Below, one piece after another: positions 44,719 to 53,472 of a DNA stretch of 64,000 bases. Position numbers and translations under genes: made by a program. The stretch lies in NCBI GenBank assembly GCA_937897325.1, contig CALCOY010000022.1, positions 62,001-126,000 on the forward strand, written 5' to 3'. Position 1 is the first letter of the stretch. Every line of letters begins with the position of its first letter. The stretch is from an uncultured Shimia sp. (lineage in GTDB: Bacteria; Pseudomonadota; Alphaproteobacteria; Rhodobacterales; Rhodobacteraceae). Under the pieces are notes generated by a model. It saw only the letters and a program-made list of their open reading frames with translations. It did no database searches and was not told where the DNA came from.

Positions 44719-46380
44719 CTACTCTATCCTGATCGCGAAACAGGGCTGCCAGGGACCCAGATGCAGCTTTCCATCGGCTGAGGGGCCGGTGGAGCCAAGC
44801 TCTGCCCCGATTGGCGTCCATGATCCCGGCTCCATCTCGATAATTGTCGGGTCCGGGCTGAGGTTGAACGCGCAAAAGATCGTCTGTTCGGGATGACTGC
44901 GAACGAAACGCAAAACGGCGCCGTCATTTGCAAGCCGATCATTTGTGCCCTTCAAAAACGCCGGATGACTGCGCCGAAAGCCAATTGCCCGGCGATAGTG
45001 ATGCAGAAGGGCCGCCGGGTCGTCTTCTTGTGCCACAACAGCGCGGTGCAAGTGATCGTGGCCAACAGGCAGCCAGGGTCTTGCATCCGAAAACCCTCCA
45101 TTTTGATTGTCCGCTTCCCAAACCATGGGTGTCCGGCAGCCGTCACGCCCTTTGTATTCTGGCCAGAACTCCAAGCCGTAGGGATCCTGCAGATCCTCAA
45201 AGTTCAGGTCAGCTTCGGGCAGGCCAAGCTCTTCGCCCTGATAGATGCAGACCGACCCGCGCAGGGCCATGAGCATCGTTGCATAAAGTCGCTGTGCTGC
45301 AGGTGGCAGATCCCAGCGGCTGATGTGGCGGGCGACATCGTGATTGGAAAAGGCCCAGCACGCCCAACCGTCCGGTGCGGCGATGTCCAGACGCTGCATC
45401 GTCTCGACCACTCGACCGGCCGTCAGGGGCTCTGGCGACAGAAACTCAAAGGCATAGCACATATGCACGCGGTCATCCCCGGATGTGTATTCGCCCAGAA
45501 GATCCATGCCGCGCTGCGCATCGCCGACCTCGCCCACTGCGGTGGCTGCGGGGTATTCATCAAGCACTGCACGTAGGCGTTCAAGAAATGCGAGGTTTTC
45601 GGGCCGGTTCTTTGAATAGATATGTTCCTGATGATTGTAGGGGTTCACCGACGGCGCGATCGTTGCATTGCGCGCCTCGGGCGGCAGGGCCGGATTGTCG
45701 CGCAGATCCTTGTCAGCGAAATAAAAGTTTATCGTGTCGAGACGGAAACCGTCCACGCCGCGATCCAGCCAGAACCGGGCCGCATCCAGCAAGGCCCGCT
45801 GCACCTCTTCGCAATGGAAGTTCAGATCAGGCTGGGAAGTAAGGAAGTTGTGCAGAAAGTACTGCTCGCGCCGCGCATCCCATTGCCAGGCCGGGCCGCC
45901 AAAAATCGAAAGCCAGTTGTTTGGCGGTGTGCCGTCAGGTTTAGGATCTGCCCAGACATACCAAGCGGCCTTTGGATTGTCGCGGCTTTGACGGCTTTCC
46001 ACAAACCAAGGATGCTGATCGCTCGTATGACTCAGCACCAGATCGATCATCACCTTCAGTCCAAAGGCATGCGCCGCTGCAATCAGTGAGTCGAAATCGG
46101 CCAATGTTCCAAACATCGGATCAACGTCGCAATAATCGCTGACGTCATAGCCAAAGTCTTTCATGGGTGAGGTGAAAAAGGGCGAAATCCAGATCGCATC
46201 GACGCCCAGCGAGGCGATGTGCGGCATGCGCTGAACAATGCCCAGCAGATCGCCGATGCCGTCACCATTGCTGTCCTGATAGCTGCGCGGATAAATCTGG
46301 TATATCACTGCACCGCGCCACCAGTCTTTGTCGACGGCATGAGGGCTTTGCGCAGCTTTCAGGGGTTCCATTTTCGTCAT
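44719..46380 (-). CDS. aglA: Alpha-glucosidase, GH13 family
   Basis: A 553-aa cytoplasmic alpha-glucosidase that hydrolyses imported alpha-glucosides. The (beta/alpha)8 GH13 regions are clear: WWRGAVIYQIYPRSYQD near residue 18, DLVLSHTSDQHPWF, nucleophile region DGFRLDTINFYF near 220, acid Glu in TAVGEVG near 275, and FSNHDVAR near 335. A small C-terminal beta domain follows. ATG 46380 (MTKMEPLK) has AAGGG upstream; ATG 46371 is an alternative. It sits between aglG and aglK, as in Sinorhizobium. Confidence 0.93.
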   Translation of the reverse strand: MTKMEPLKAAQSPHAVDKDWWRGAVIYQIYPRSYQDSNGDGIGDLLGIVQRMPHIASLGVDAIWISPFFTSPMKDFGYDVSDYCDVDPMFGTLADFDSLIAAAHAFGLKVMIDLVLSHTSDQHPWFVESRQSRDNPKAAWYVWADPKPDGTPPNNWLSIFGGPAWQWDARREQYFLHNFLTSQPDLNFHCEEVQRALLDAARFWLDRGVDGFRLDTINFYFADKDLRDNPALPPEARNATIAPSVNPYNHQEHIYSKNRPENLAFLERLRAVLDEYPAATAVGEVGDAQRGMDLLGEYTSGDDRVHMCYAFEFLSPEPLTAGRVVETMQRLDIAAPDGWACWAFSNHDVARHISRWDLPPAAQRLYATMLMALRGSVCIYQGEELGLPEADLNFEDLQDPYGLEFWPEYKGRDGCRTPMVWEADNQNGGFSDARPWLPVGHDHLHRAVVAQEDDPAALLHHYRRAIGFRRSHPAFLKGTNDRLANDGAVLRFVRSHPEQTIFCAFNLSPDPTIIEMEPGSWTPIGAELGSTGPSADGKLHLGPWQPCFAIRIE

Positions 46381-46393
46381 TGACTGCCCTTCG

Positions 46394-47518
46394 TTACTTG
46401 ACTGATCCGGCCAGCAGGCCGCGGACGAGATATCGTTGCATCGTGAAAAAGACCAACAGCGGTATGGCAATAGAGATGAAGGCCGCAGCCGCCAGAATAC
46501 CCCAATCCCCCCCGCGGGAGCCCAAAAGATCATCAGCGATCTTCACGGTCATCACCCAGCTTTCGCTGTTTGAAGGCAGGAACACCTTGGCCACCAGAAG
46601 ATCGTTCCATGTCCAGAGAAACTGGAAGATCGCGAACGAAGCGAGTGCGGGGAATGACAACGGCAGGACAATCTTGGTGAAGACCTGGAAATCCGTCGCC
46701 CCGTCGACCTTGGCGCTTTCGATGATGTCACGGGGAAGGCCGACCATGTAGTTGCGCAAGAGGTAAATGGCCAGGGGCAGGCCAAAGCCGGTATGGGCCA
46801 TCCAAATGCCCAGAAAACTCTGCCCGATCCCAACCTGATTGTGGAGTTGTAAGAGCGGCACAAGGGCAAGCTGCAAGGGTACGACCAAAAGCCCGACGAT
46901 CAATGCAATCAAAAAGCCGCGGCCGCGAAAATCCATCCATGCCAGGGCATAGGCGGCAAAGGCCGCAATGAGGATCGGGATGATCGTCGCTGGGATCGTC
47001 ACTGTGAGGGTATTGATAAATGCCCGGTCCATACTGTCGGAGGTCAGGATGGTCTGGTAATTTTCGACGGAAAAATCAGGAGGTGTGGCGAGCGAGTAGT
47101 AAATGCTTGGGTCCCGCCTGATTTCCTGCGGAGATGTGTAGATGAAATCGCCGTTTTCCTGAACGTTTAGGATCCTGTCTCTCGTCAGTTCTGCCGTCTC
47201 TCCGGCCGCGAAAGCCGTAGGGTTGCTGCGCGTGCCCCCGAAGCGGAGGATGGAGCCACCTTCGTCACCGAAGATATTCCCTGTGATCGTGAACGCACCG
47301 TTGACCTGCTTTGCATCATCCGCCGGGGCGCGAATGCGAAAATTCTGTTCGACAGGAAACGGGGCCAGCAACCATAGCGTTTCCGAGATCTGGTCGCGGT
47401 CCCGGAAGGACGACACAAGCAGGCCAACGGTCGGGACAAGCCAGAGCACCACAAGAAAGATGACGGACAGATTCACCGCCCAGCGGAGTGCGGGCTTGGT
47501 GCCTGCGATGCTATCCAT
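46394..47518 (-). CDS. aglG: Alpha-glucoside ABC transporter permease AglG
   Basis: A 374-aa MalG-type inner-membrane permease. One N-terminal helix is followed by an unusually long periplasmic loop of about 120 residues (with NGAFTITGNIFGDEGGSIL), a feature of AglG. The five-helix core includes the coupling segment LPRDIIESAKVDGATDFQVF near residue 270. Ends in GLLAGSVK, the typical MalG-like C-terminus. It lies 9 bp from aglF and 13 bp from aglA. Confidence 0.92.
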   Translation of the reverse strand: MDSIAGTKPALRWAVNLSVIFLVVLWLVPTVGLLVSSFRDRDQISETLWLLAPFPVEQNFRIRAPADDAKQVNGAFTITGNIFGDEGGSILRFGGTRSNPTAFAAGETAELTRDRILNVQENGDFIYTSPQEIRRDPSIYYSLATPPDFSVENYQTILTSDSMDRAFINTLTVTIPATIIPILIAAFAAYALAWMDFRGRGFLIALIVGLLVVPLQLALVPLLQLHNQVGIGQSFLGIWMAHTGFGLPLAIYLLRNYMVGLPRDIIESAKVDGATDFQVFTKIVLPLSFPALASFAIFQFLWTWNDLLVAKVFLPSNSESWVMTVKIADDLLGSRGGDWGILAAAAFISIAIPLLVFFTMQRYLVRGLLAGSVK

Positions 47519-47527
47519 GCGGCGTCC

Positions 47528-48508
47528 TCAACGCATTTCCGCCCGGGCCTGACGAATGTTCCAGACCATTACAGGCAGAACGATGATCATGATCACGAAA
47601 GCCACCGCTGTTGCGCGACCGTCATCGCGGAACATGTAGGACATCATGTAGCTGGGTAGGATGTCGGTCCCGAAATTGCCGCCCGTCATCGTGTAGACAA
47701 TATCGAACACCTTCAGCACAAGGATTGTGATCGTCGTCCAGACCACCATGATGGTTGATTTGATCTGCGGCACCTTTATCCTGAAAAAAACCTGCAGGGG
47801 ATTGGCCCCATCAATGATCGCCGCCTCGACCGTTTCCTCGGGGATGCCGCGCAAGGCCGCGCTTAGAATGACCATGGCAAAGCCAGTCTGGATCCATATC
47901 AGAATCACCATCAGGAAGAAGTTGTTCCAGAAGCGCAATTGCAGAACGTCGAGCGGTTGCTCAGCCCCCAGAAACAGGCGCATTGCATTCAGCAAGCCGA
48001 TATCGGGATTGTTCGCGTAGACGAATTTCCAGATCAGCGAGGCGCCCACGAACGAAATCGCCATCGGCATGAAGATTAACGACTTAGCGACGTTTCCCCA
48101 GCTTAGCCGGTCGGTCAGTTGCGCGATCAGCAGCCCGAAGAAAGTGGCCCCCGCAGGCACTATCAGAATCCAGAGGAAGTTGTTGAGCAAAGCCGTTTGA
48201 AAGCCCTGATCTGCAAACATGATCTGATAATTGTCAAACCCGATGAATTCATTGCCCGCACGATTGTAAAGTGATCGCCAGAACGAACCCACGACCGGGT
48301 AGACCAGATAAAGACCAAGCGCAGCGAGCGCCGGCAGGAGAAACAGCCATGGCCGAACTACGTTGGCGCGGTTGATGTTGCGCCCCATGTCGCCGCCCCG
48401 CGCCGGAAAGATCACCCGGTCGAGCACAAGGTTGGAGAGGAAAAAATACCCGACACAGCCACCGACCCCGAGGATGACGGTGACGATGCCCTGAAGAAGC
48501 GGCGACAT
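47528..48508 (-). CDS. aglF: Alpha-glucoside ABC transporter permease AglF
   Basis: A 326-aa MalF-type permease with about eight helices; two N-terminal helices precede the binding-protein-dependent core. The coupling segment is IPEETVEAAIIDGANPLQVF near residue 220. VVRPWLFLLPALAALGLYLVYPV is typical of the sugar-permease start. It pairs with AglG. The gene lies 12 bp after aglE and 9 bp before aglG. Confidence 0.92.
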   Translation of the reverse strand: MSPLLQGIVTVILGVGGCVGYFFLSNLVLDRVIFPARGGDMGRNINRANVVRPWLFLLPALAALGLYLVYPVVGSFWRSLYNRAGNEFIGFDNYQIMFADQGFQTALLNNFLWILIVPAGATFFGLLIAQLTDRLSWGNVAKSLIFMPMAISFVGASLIWKFVYANNPDIGLLNAMRLFLGAEQPLDVLQLRFWNNFFLMVILIWIQTGFAMVILSAALRGIPEETVEAAIIDGANPLQVFFRIKVPQIKSTIMVVWTTITILVLKVFDIVYTMTGGNFGTDILPSYMMSYMFRDDGRATAVAFVIMIIVLPVMVWNIRQARAEMR

Positions 48509-48520
48509 CTTTAGTGCCCT

Positions 48521-49873
48521 CTACTGGATCGCGTCCCACCTCGATTGGATTTCGGCGGCGACTGTGGCGGCATCCTTACCGGTCGTGTAGTCGACCATAC
48601 CCGTCCAGAACGCACCTGCGCCGATTTCACCCGGCATCAGATCCGATGCGTCAAAGCGGAATGTGGTGGCCTCCTGCAGGACATCTGCAAGCGCGCGCGC
48701 AGCATCATCCATGTAGGTTTCGGGATTTGCTCCGATATGGGCCGTCAGAAAATTGCCCTGCGCCATCCAAAGCTCGTGCGCGATCGGTGTTTTTATCCAT
48801 TCGATGAAGACCTCGGCCGCCGGTGAAGGATTGGTAACAGACATCAGCGTGCCTGCCCCCAAGACCGGACTGCCAAGATCCTTTTCCGCGTAGGCCGGGA
48901 AGTAGAAGAAATCGACGTCCACGCCGATCTCCGCGTCGTCTGGAAAGAAGGCCGGTATGAAAGAAGCCTGGCGATGCATGAAACATCCGGGCGGGATCGA
49001 AAAGAGGCCCTTGGGACTGTCGCGGAAATCGGTATTGGCCGCAACGGATGCGCCGCCTTGCACAAATTCATCGTTGCGGGCGAAGTAGCCATATTCCTCG
49101 ATCACTTCGATCACTTTGGGATCGTCGAACTTCAGCTCATTGCTGACCCAGGCGTCATAGTCCTCGGGTGAATGGGTCCGGAGCATCAGGTCTTCCACCC
49201 AGTCGGTCGCAGGCCAACCGGTTGCCGCGCCTGAACCAAGCCCCAGACACCAGGGTGTGCCGCCATCTTCGACGATCTGATCCATCAGCACCTTCAAGTC
49301 TTCCATGCTTTCTGGAATGTCATATCCCATCTCGTCAAAGGCTTCGGGCGAATACCAAACGAGCGACTTGAGATCGACACGATAAAAGATGCCGAAATGA
49401 TCAACCGCACCTGTTTCGTCGGGATAGCTGCTCAAATCGACCCATGAATCACCCGCTGCGTAGTTCTCACGAACCCAATCATCCAGCCCATCCGGCATGG
49501 GAGTCAGCAGCCCCTGGGCCGCCATATCCGCCGCAAGACCGGGCTGCGGGAAAACGGCCAGGTTGGGCGCAGACCCCGCTCTTGCAGAAATCACGATATC
49601 CTGTTCAAAACTGTCTGAACCGGAGTAGTTCACACTCGCTCCCGTCGCCTCGGAAAAGTAACTGAGCATGGCATCCACCTGTGCCTTTTCATTGCCCGTC
49701 CATGGCCCTGTGATTGTCAGGGATTGCCCGCTGAGGTCATGTGCTTCGGCAAACGCTGTGTAGCTGTCCCAGCTGAAGGCGCCCTCTCCTATCGCGAAGG
49801 GCTGATGGCCATCAGCCTGGGCGACACCCGCTATCAAAGCCAGCGCAGACGCACTGGCGCATACACGTGACAT
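48521..49873 (-). CDS. aglE: Alpha-glucoside ABC transporter substrate-binding protein
   Basis: A 450-aa periplasmic protein of the carbohydrate-binding (SBP_bac_1) class with a Sec signal peptide (about residues 1-20, ASALALIAGVAQA then DGHQ). The mature region has LTITGPWTGNEKAQVDAMLSY near residue 50 and AGSAPNLAVFPQPGL near 95, both typical of AglE. It captures trehalose, maltose or sucrose-type alpha-glucosides for AglFGK. It is the first gene of the operon, divergent from aglR, with a palindromic operator 64 bp upstream. Confidence 0.93.
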   Translation of the reverse strand: MSRVCASASALALIAGVAQADGHQPFAIGEGAFSWDSYTAFAEAHDLSGQSLTITGPWTGNEKAQVDAMLSYFSEATGASVNYSGSDSFEQDIVISARAGSAPNLAVFPQPGLAADMAAQGLLTPMPDGLDDWVRENYAAGDSWVDLSSYPDETGAVDHFGIFYRVDLKSLVWYSPEAFDEMGYDIPESMEDLKVLMDQIVEDGGTPWCLGLGSGAATGWPATDWVEDLMLRTHSPEDYDAWVSNELKFDDPKVIEVIEEYGYFARNDEFVQGGASVAANTDFRDSPKGLFSIPPGCFMHRQASFIPAFFPDDAEIGVDVDFFYFPAYAEKDLGSPVLGAGTLMSVTNPSPAAEVFIEWIKTPIAHELWMAQGNFLTAHIGANPETYMDDAARALADVLQEATTFRFDASDLMPGEIGAGAFWTGMVDYTTGKDAATVAAEIQSRWDAIQ

Positions 49874-49936
49874 TATTATCTCCTCCCGAGCGGCTCGGCA
49901 GCCGCAGTTATTGATTGCAAAGCATTCGAGTCACCC

Positions 49937-49948
49937 CAAAGCGCTTTG
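49937..49948. promoter_or_regulatory. Putative AglR operator
   Basis: The perfect 12-bp palindrome CAAAGCGCTTTG has the central CG and A/T-flanked shape of LacI-family operators. It lies in the 244-bp aglE-aglR gap, 64 bp before the aglE start, where a repressor would block the promoter. A half-site-like GCAAAGC lies 20 bp closer to aglE. Confidence 0.7.
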
Positions 49949-50044
49949 AATAGGTCAAAAGTCTTCGAAACACCAAGGCATGTCAACCTGAGGTAGGCAG
50001 CATACGCCAACGTTTGCCGATAAAGCGGATCATCCGCCAAGCTG

Positions 50045-50075
50045 TTGACTTCAGCACCACCCAAGCAGGTATGAT
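50045..50075 (+). promoter_or_regulatory. Possible aglR promoter
   Basis: TTGACT (50045-50050) and TATGAT (50070-50075) are good hexamers but with a long 19-bp spacer, 42 bp before the aglR start. Confidence 0.3.
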
Positions 50076-50117
50076 CCTTGTCGGGCTGATACACCATTCT
50101 ATGACTTTGGGACCTTT

Positions 50118-51158
50118 ATGAACCTTCGGGAATTGTCGGAACTACTGAACCTTTCGCAAACGACGGTCAGCCGTGCGCTAAACGGATATCCGGAGGTCAG
50201 CGAAAGCACGCGAAAGCGTGTCACGGAAGCCGCAGCGCAGCATAATTATCACCCAAATGCAGGTGCACAAAGCCTCGCCACAGGACGAAGCATGGCAATC
50301 GGGCATGTTATGCCGATGTCGGCCAACCACGAAATGGTCAACGTGATCTTTGCCGACTTCATCGCAGGTGCCAGCGAAATTTACGGACGCAGTGGGTACA
50401 GGATGGTAGTGTCGATGGTTGACGACAAGGACGAGCTGCAAACCTACCGAGACCTGGCCCAAAGACGGTCGGTAGACGGCGTGATGGTCCACGGGCCGGT
50501 TCGGGCAGACCCACGCATTCCGCTATTGAATTCTTTGGGATTGCCCTTCGTGGTGCATGGCCGCTCGACAGGGGTGGAAGCCGAGTACAACTGGCTGGAT
50601 GTCAACAATCGCAGAGCTATCGAACAGGTAACGGAGCATCTGATCAGCCTAGGCCATCGGCGAATCGGATTTGTAAATGGAATGGAGCATATGGACTTCG
50701 CATTCCGGCGGCGCGATGGCTATTTGTCTGCCCTGAAGGGAGCTGGCATTCCGGTTGATCCCGCGCTCATGCAATCGGCGGAAATGACCGAACCTGCCGG
50801 GCACAACGCAGCCTGCGCAATGCTGGGGCTGAGCGATCCGGCAACGGCTTTTGTGTCATCGTCGATCGTTGTGACACTTGGCATACGCCGCACGTTAGAA
50901 GAAATGAACCTGCGCATTGGTCAGGACATTTCGCTGGCATCTTTTGACGACGAAATCTCAGCCCTGCCCAACGGATCGCCAGAAGCCCCCATATATACCG
51001 CTGCACGGTCATCCGTCCGGGCCGCTGGGCGACGATGCGCGGAACTGCTACTGGGTCAGATCGCCAACCCTACGCGCGCGAATGTTCACGAATTGTGGGA
51101 GGCCGACCTGATCCTCGGATCGTCGACGCGAGCTATTGCGCGCCGTAGGGCGGGCTGA
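50118..51158 (+). CDS. aglR: LacI-family transcriptional regulator of alpha-glucoside use
   Basis: A 346-aa repressor. The N-terminal LacI HTH is MNLRELSELLNLSQTTVSRA with the hinge helix in NAGAQSLATGRS (about 50-62). The periplasmic-binding-protein-like sugar domain follows (about 63-340), with GVMVHGPVRADPRI, LGHRRIGFVNG and FDDEISALPNG. Divergent from aglEFGAK, it should repress that operon in the absence of an alpha-glucoside. The start is fixed by the HTH; GGGA lies 7 bp upstream. Confidence 0.92.
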   Translation: MNLRELSELLNLSQTTVSRALNGYPEVSESTRKRVTEAAAQHNYHPNAGAQSLATGRSMAIGHVMPMSANHEMVNVIFADFIAGASEIYGRSGYRMVVSMVDDKDELQTYRDLAQRRSVDGVMVHGPVRADPRIPLLNSLGLPFVVHGRSTGVEAEYNWLDVNNRRAIEQVTEHLISLGHRRIGFVNGMEHMDFAFRRRDGYLSALKGAGIPVDPALMQSAEMTEPAGHNAACAMLGLSDPATAFVSSSIVVTLGIRRTLEEMNLRIGQDISLASFDDEISALPNGSPEAPIYTAARSSVRAAGRRCAELLLGQIANPTRANVHELWEADLILGSSTRAIARRRAG

Positions 51159-51240
51159 TTTCCGAGACGCCCAAAAAAGTGGCGACGCATCTGATCTTGC
51201 CGCGAGATGCCGCAAAACTATTGGCAGTAGCCCATTGCCC

Positions 51241-52104
51241 ATGTTGAATAAGGCGAACGAAGTACAAGGTGAGCCCATCACAATTCTGGACTCAGACACG
51301 CCTGTCCAATCCGCTCCGCCTCGCGCATTGGGAAAAGTTCGGCTTTCCGTGCAAGACCATGCGCGTCTTGGTGATCTGTTTCAGGCGGGCGCCTTGAAAT
51401 GCGTCTTTCCACGGCCTCGAACAGCTTCACGGTTAGATGCGGTCCTGGTCAATACGGCAGGCGGCGTGACGGGTGGTGACCGGTTTACAACTACGGCGCA
51501 CATTAAGTCAGGCGCCCGGCTCGCCGTCACTACACAAGCGGCGGAGCGGTTTTATCGAGCCATGCCGGGCGAGACGGCCCAGATCACGACAAGGCTGATC
51601 GTTGATGAAGGCGCTGAGTTGGCCTGGCTGCCGCAGGAAAGCATCTGCTTCGACGGCTGCAGCATACGCCGCCGTCTTGATCTGACAATCGCGCCGACTG
51701 GACAGGCTTTGGTCGTTGAGCCCTTGGTCTTTGGTCGCTTGGCTTTTGGGGAAACTGTCGTCAACGGCAGTATCTCGGACCGCATTTTTGTAAGACGGAA
51801 CGAACGCCCACTTTATATGGACGCGTGGCGATTGGAGGGCGATCTGACCGCCCATTTGGACCGGACCGCAATCGGTGCAGGTGCACGTGCAATGGCAAGC
51901 CTGATTTATATCGCGCCAGATGCCTCAGCGCAGTTGAGTAAGATCAGGGACATGCTGCCAGAAAAAGCAGGTATCAGCGCCTTGGGTGATGACATCCTGG
52001 CCATGCGTCTGCTTGCCGCTTCAGGCTATGAGATGCGGGGAACCCTTTTGCCGGTCCTCGACCTGCTGACCCATCAGACATTACCGCTTTGCTGGAGACT
52101 ATGA
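51241..52104 (+). CDS. ureD: Urease accessory protein UreD
   Basis: A 287-aa urease chaperone that binds the apo-urease and, with UreF and UreG, delivers nickel. UreD-type segments are visible: LVNTAGGVTGGDRF near residue 75, TTQAAERFYRAMPG near 100, WLPQESICFDGCSIRRRLD near 135 and EPLVFGRLAFGE near 165. The ATG at 51241 is the first fitting start; the upstream frame reads through aglR-proximal DNA. It is the first gene of the urease operon and ends 3 bp before ureA. Confidence 0.94.
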   Translation: MLNKANEVQGEPITILDSDTPVQSAPPRALGKVRLSVQDHARLGDLFQAGALKCVFPRPRTASRLDAVLVNTAGGVTGGDRFTTTAHIKSGARLAVTTQAAERFYRAMPGETAQITTRLIVDEGAELAWLPQESICFDGCSIRRRLDLTIAPTGQALVVEPLVFGRLAFGETVVNGSISDRIFVRRNERPLYMDAWRLEGDLTAHLDRTAIGAGARAMASLIYIAPDASAQLSKIRDMLPEKAGISALGDDILAMRLLAASGYEMRGTLLPVLDLLTHQTLPLCWRL

Positions 52105-52107
52105 CCC

Positions 52108-52410
52108 ATGCAACTCACCCCGCGTGAAAAAGACAAATTGCTGGTCGCGATGGCCGCCGAAGTGGCCCGCAAACGCCTCGCCCGCGGCGTGAAGCTAAAC
52201 CATCCTGAAGCCATCGCGCTGATTACGGATGCAGTTGTCGAAGGCGCCCGAGACGGCCGCAGCGTGGCCGAGATGATGGAGGCAGGCGCACAGGTTATCA
52301 CACGCGATCAATGCATGGAGGGTGTACCCGAGATGATCCAAGACGTTCAAGTCGAAGCGACGTTTCCCGACGGCACCAAGCTTGTCACAGTTCACAATCC
52401 GATCCGCTGA
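52108..52410 (+). CDS. ureA: Urease subunit gamma
   Basis: The smallest structural subunit of urease, 100 aa. It begins [20 protein letters not shown] and includes [20 protein letters not shown] and ends VTVHNPIR, all typical of UreA. It starts 3 bp after ureD. With UreB and UreC it forms the (ABC)3 enzyme that hydrolyses urea to ammonia and carbamate. Confidence 0.97.
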   Translation: MQLTPREKDKLLVAMAAEVARKRLARGVKLNHPEAIALITDAVVEGARDGRSVAEMMEAGAQVITRDQCMEGVPEMIQDVQVEATFPDGTKLVTVHNPIR

Positions 52411-52424
52411 GCAAGGAGGCGAAG

Positions 52425-52730
52425 ATGATCCCCGGCGAGGTTTTTACAAGCGACGACGACATCCTGCTTAATGAGGCGGCTGAGGCAATAACCTTGCGTG
52501 TGGCCAATACGGGTGACCGGCCCGTACAGGTGGGCAGCCACTATCATTTCGGCGAGGCCAACGGCGCGCTCAGCTTTGACAGAGACACTGCACACGGGAT
52601 GCGGCTTGATATCGCGGCGGGCACGGCCGTCCGGTTTGAACCCGGGCAGGAACGGGATGTGCAGTTGATCCCGATCGGTGGCACGCGGGAAATCTACGGG
52701 TTCAATCAAAAAGTGATGGGGCCGCTTTGA
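52425..52730 (+). CDS. ureB: Urease subunit beta
   Basis: A 101-aa structural subunit starting [16 protein letters not shown], with [21 protein letters not shown] near residue 30 and [17 protein letters not shown]-x5-FN near the end. All are UreB landmarks. AAGGAGG lies 5 bp before ATG 52425, 14 bp after ureA. It ends in a TTGA overlap with a small secreted-protein gene rather than directly with ureC. Confidence 0.97.
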   Translation: MIPGEVFTSDDDILLNEAAEAITLRVANTGDRPVQVGSHYHFGEANGALSFDRDTAHGMRLDIAAGTAVRFEPGQERDVQLIPIGGTREIYGFNQKVMGPL

Positions 52731-53134
52731 GATCGTTCAGAAGCATCGCAAAGGTCGGATTCTGCATGCCATTCTTGTGGGGGGTATCGGCTGCGGCACA
52801 GGATCCGGACTGCACCAATCCGGAAACGCAAATCGAGATGACCGGTTGCGCCAATCTTGCCTTTGAAAAAGCCGATGCCGACCTAAACGCGATTTGGTCG
52901 ATCGCCCGGGCGAAGGTGAAACGGCAGGATGCGGCCAGTCCCGGGCTCACGCCCAGCAATTGGGATTTGTTACTTGATGCGCAGCGGGCATGGCTTGCGT
53001 ACCGGGATGCAGCCTGCAGCGCGGAAAGCACGAAGGCTCGTGGCGGTACCATGCAAAGCCAGCTTTATGCGATATGCTTGGAACGGCTGACGCTGCGCAG
53101 GAGCGACGATCTGCGCGCCTTTTCCTCCCCCTGA
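52727..53134 (+). CDS. LprI-family (DUF1311) secreted small protein in the urease operon
   Basis: A 135-aa protein with an N-terminal signal peptide (about residues 1-25, [13 protein letters not shown]), a short helical DUF1311/LprI domain with [21 protein letters not shown][18 protein letters not shown], and Cys pairs at both ends. LprI of Mycobacterium inhibits lysozyme; most relatives are uncharacterised. The start is TTG 52727, overlapping the ureB stop (TTGA), which makes it co-translated with urease subunits. A periplasmic protein between ureB and ureC is unexpected; its link to urease is unknown. Confidence 0.78.
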   Translation: MRSFRSIAKVGFCMPFLWGVSAAAQDPDCTNPETQIEMTGCANLAFEKADADLNAIWSIARAKVKRQDAASPGLTPSNWDLLLDAQRAWLAYRDAACSAESTKARGGTMQSQLYAICLERLTLRRSDDLRAFSSP

Positions 53135-53154
53135 AACCAAAAGAAGGACTTGTG

Positions 53155-53451
53155 ATGCCATATCCTACCTTTCTCAACAATTGGCTGACCCTGGGTTTCC
53201 TAACGGCCGAGGCACAAGCCGTTATGACCATGCGGATGTTGGGCATGATGGGGCTTTGGCCGGTCGCTCAAAAGGAGGTCGACCGTATGCTCAACGAAAA
53301 GCCCGCAGCGCTATTGGCCGCTCAGATCCGCATGGCAAAGGCCATCTCGCATGGCCAAAGCCCCGATGCGGTCATCGCGACAGGCCTGAAACCGTTTCGG
53401 CAGGCAACCCGCGCCAATGCCCGCCGCCTGAAAAACCGCGCGACCCGCTGA
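53155..53451 (+). CDS. Conserved-looking small protein between ureB and ureC
   Basis: A 98-aa basic, helix-rich protein, MPYPTFLNNWLTLGFLTAEA at the start, then a Met-rich segment (VMTMRMLGMMGLWPVAQKEV) and an Arg/Lys-rich tail. Proteins of this type in marine alphaproteobacterial urease clusters have been labelled antifreeze protein, but the sequence shows no ice-binding repeat; the helical amphipathic pattern is more like a phasin-type or assembly factor. GAAGGA lies 7 bp before ATG 53155, and ureC follows 21 bp downstream. Confidence 0.7.
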   Translation: MPYPTFLNNWLTLGFLTAEAQAVMTMRMLGMMGLWPVAQKEVDRMLNEKPAALLAAQIRMAKAISHGQSPDAVIATGLKPFRQATRANARRLKNRATR

Positions 53452-53472
53452 ACTGCGGGAAGGAGTAGTAAG

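Noticed and set aside
53155-53451. Antifreeze protein label
   Set aside because: No ice-binding repeats; only a helical, Met-rich and basic composition.
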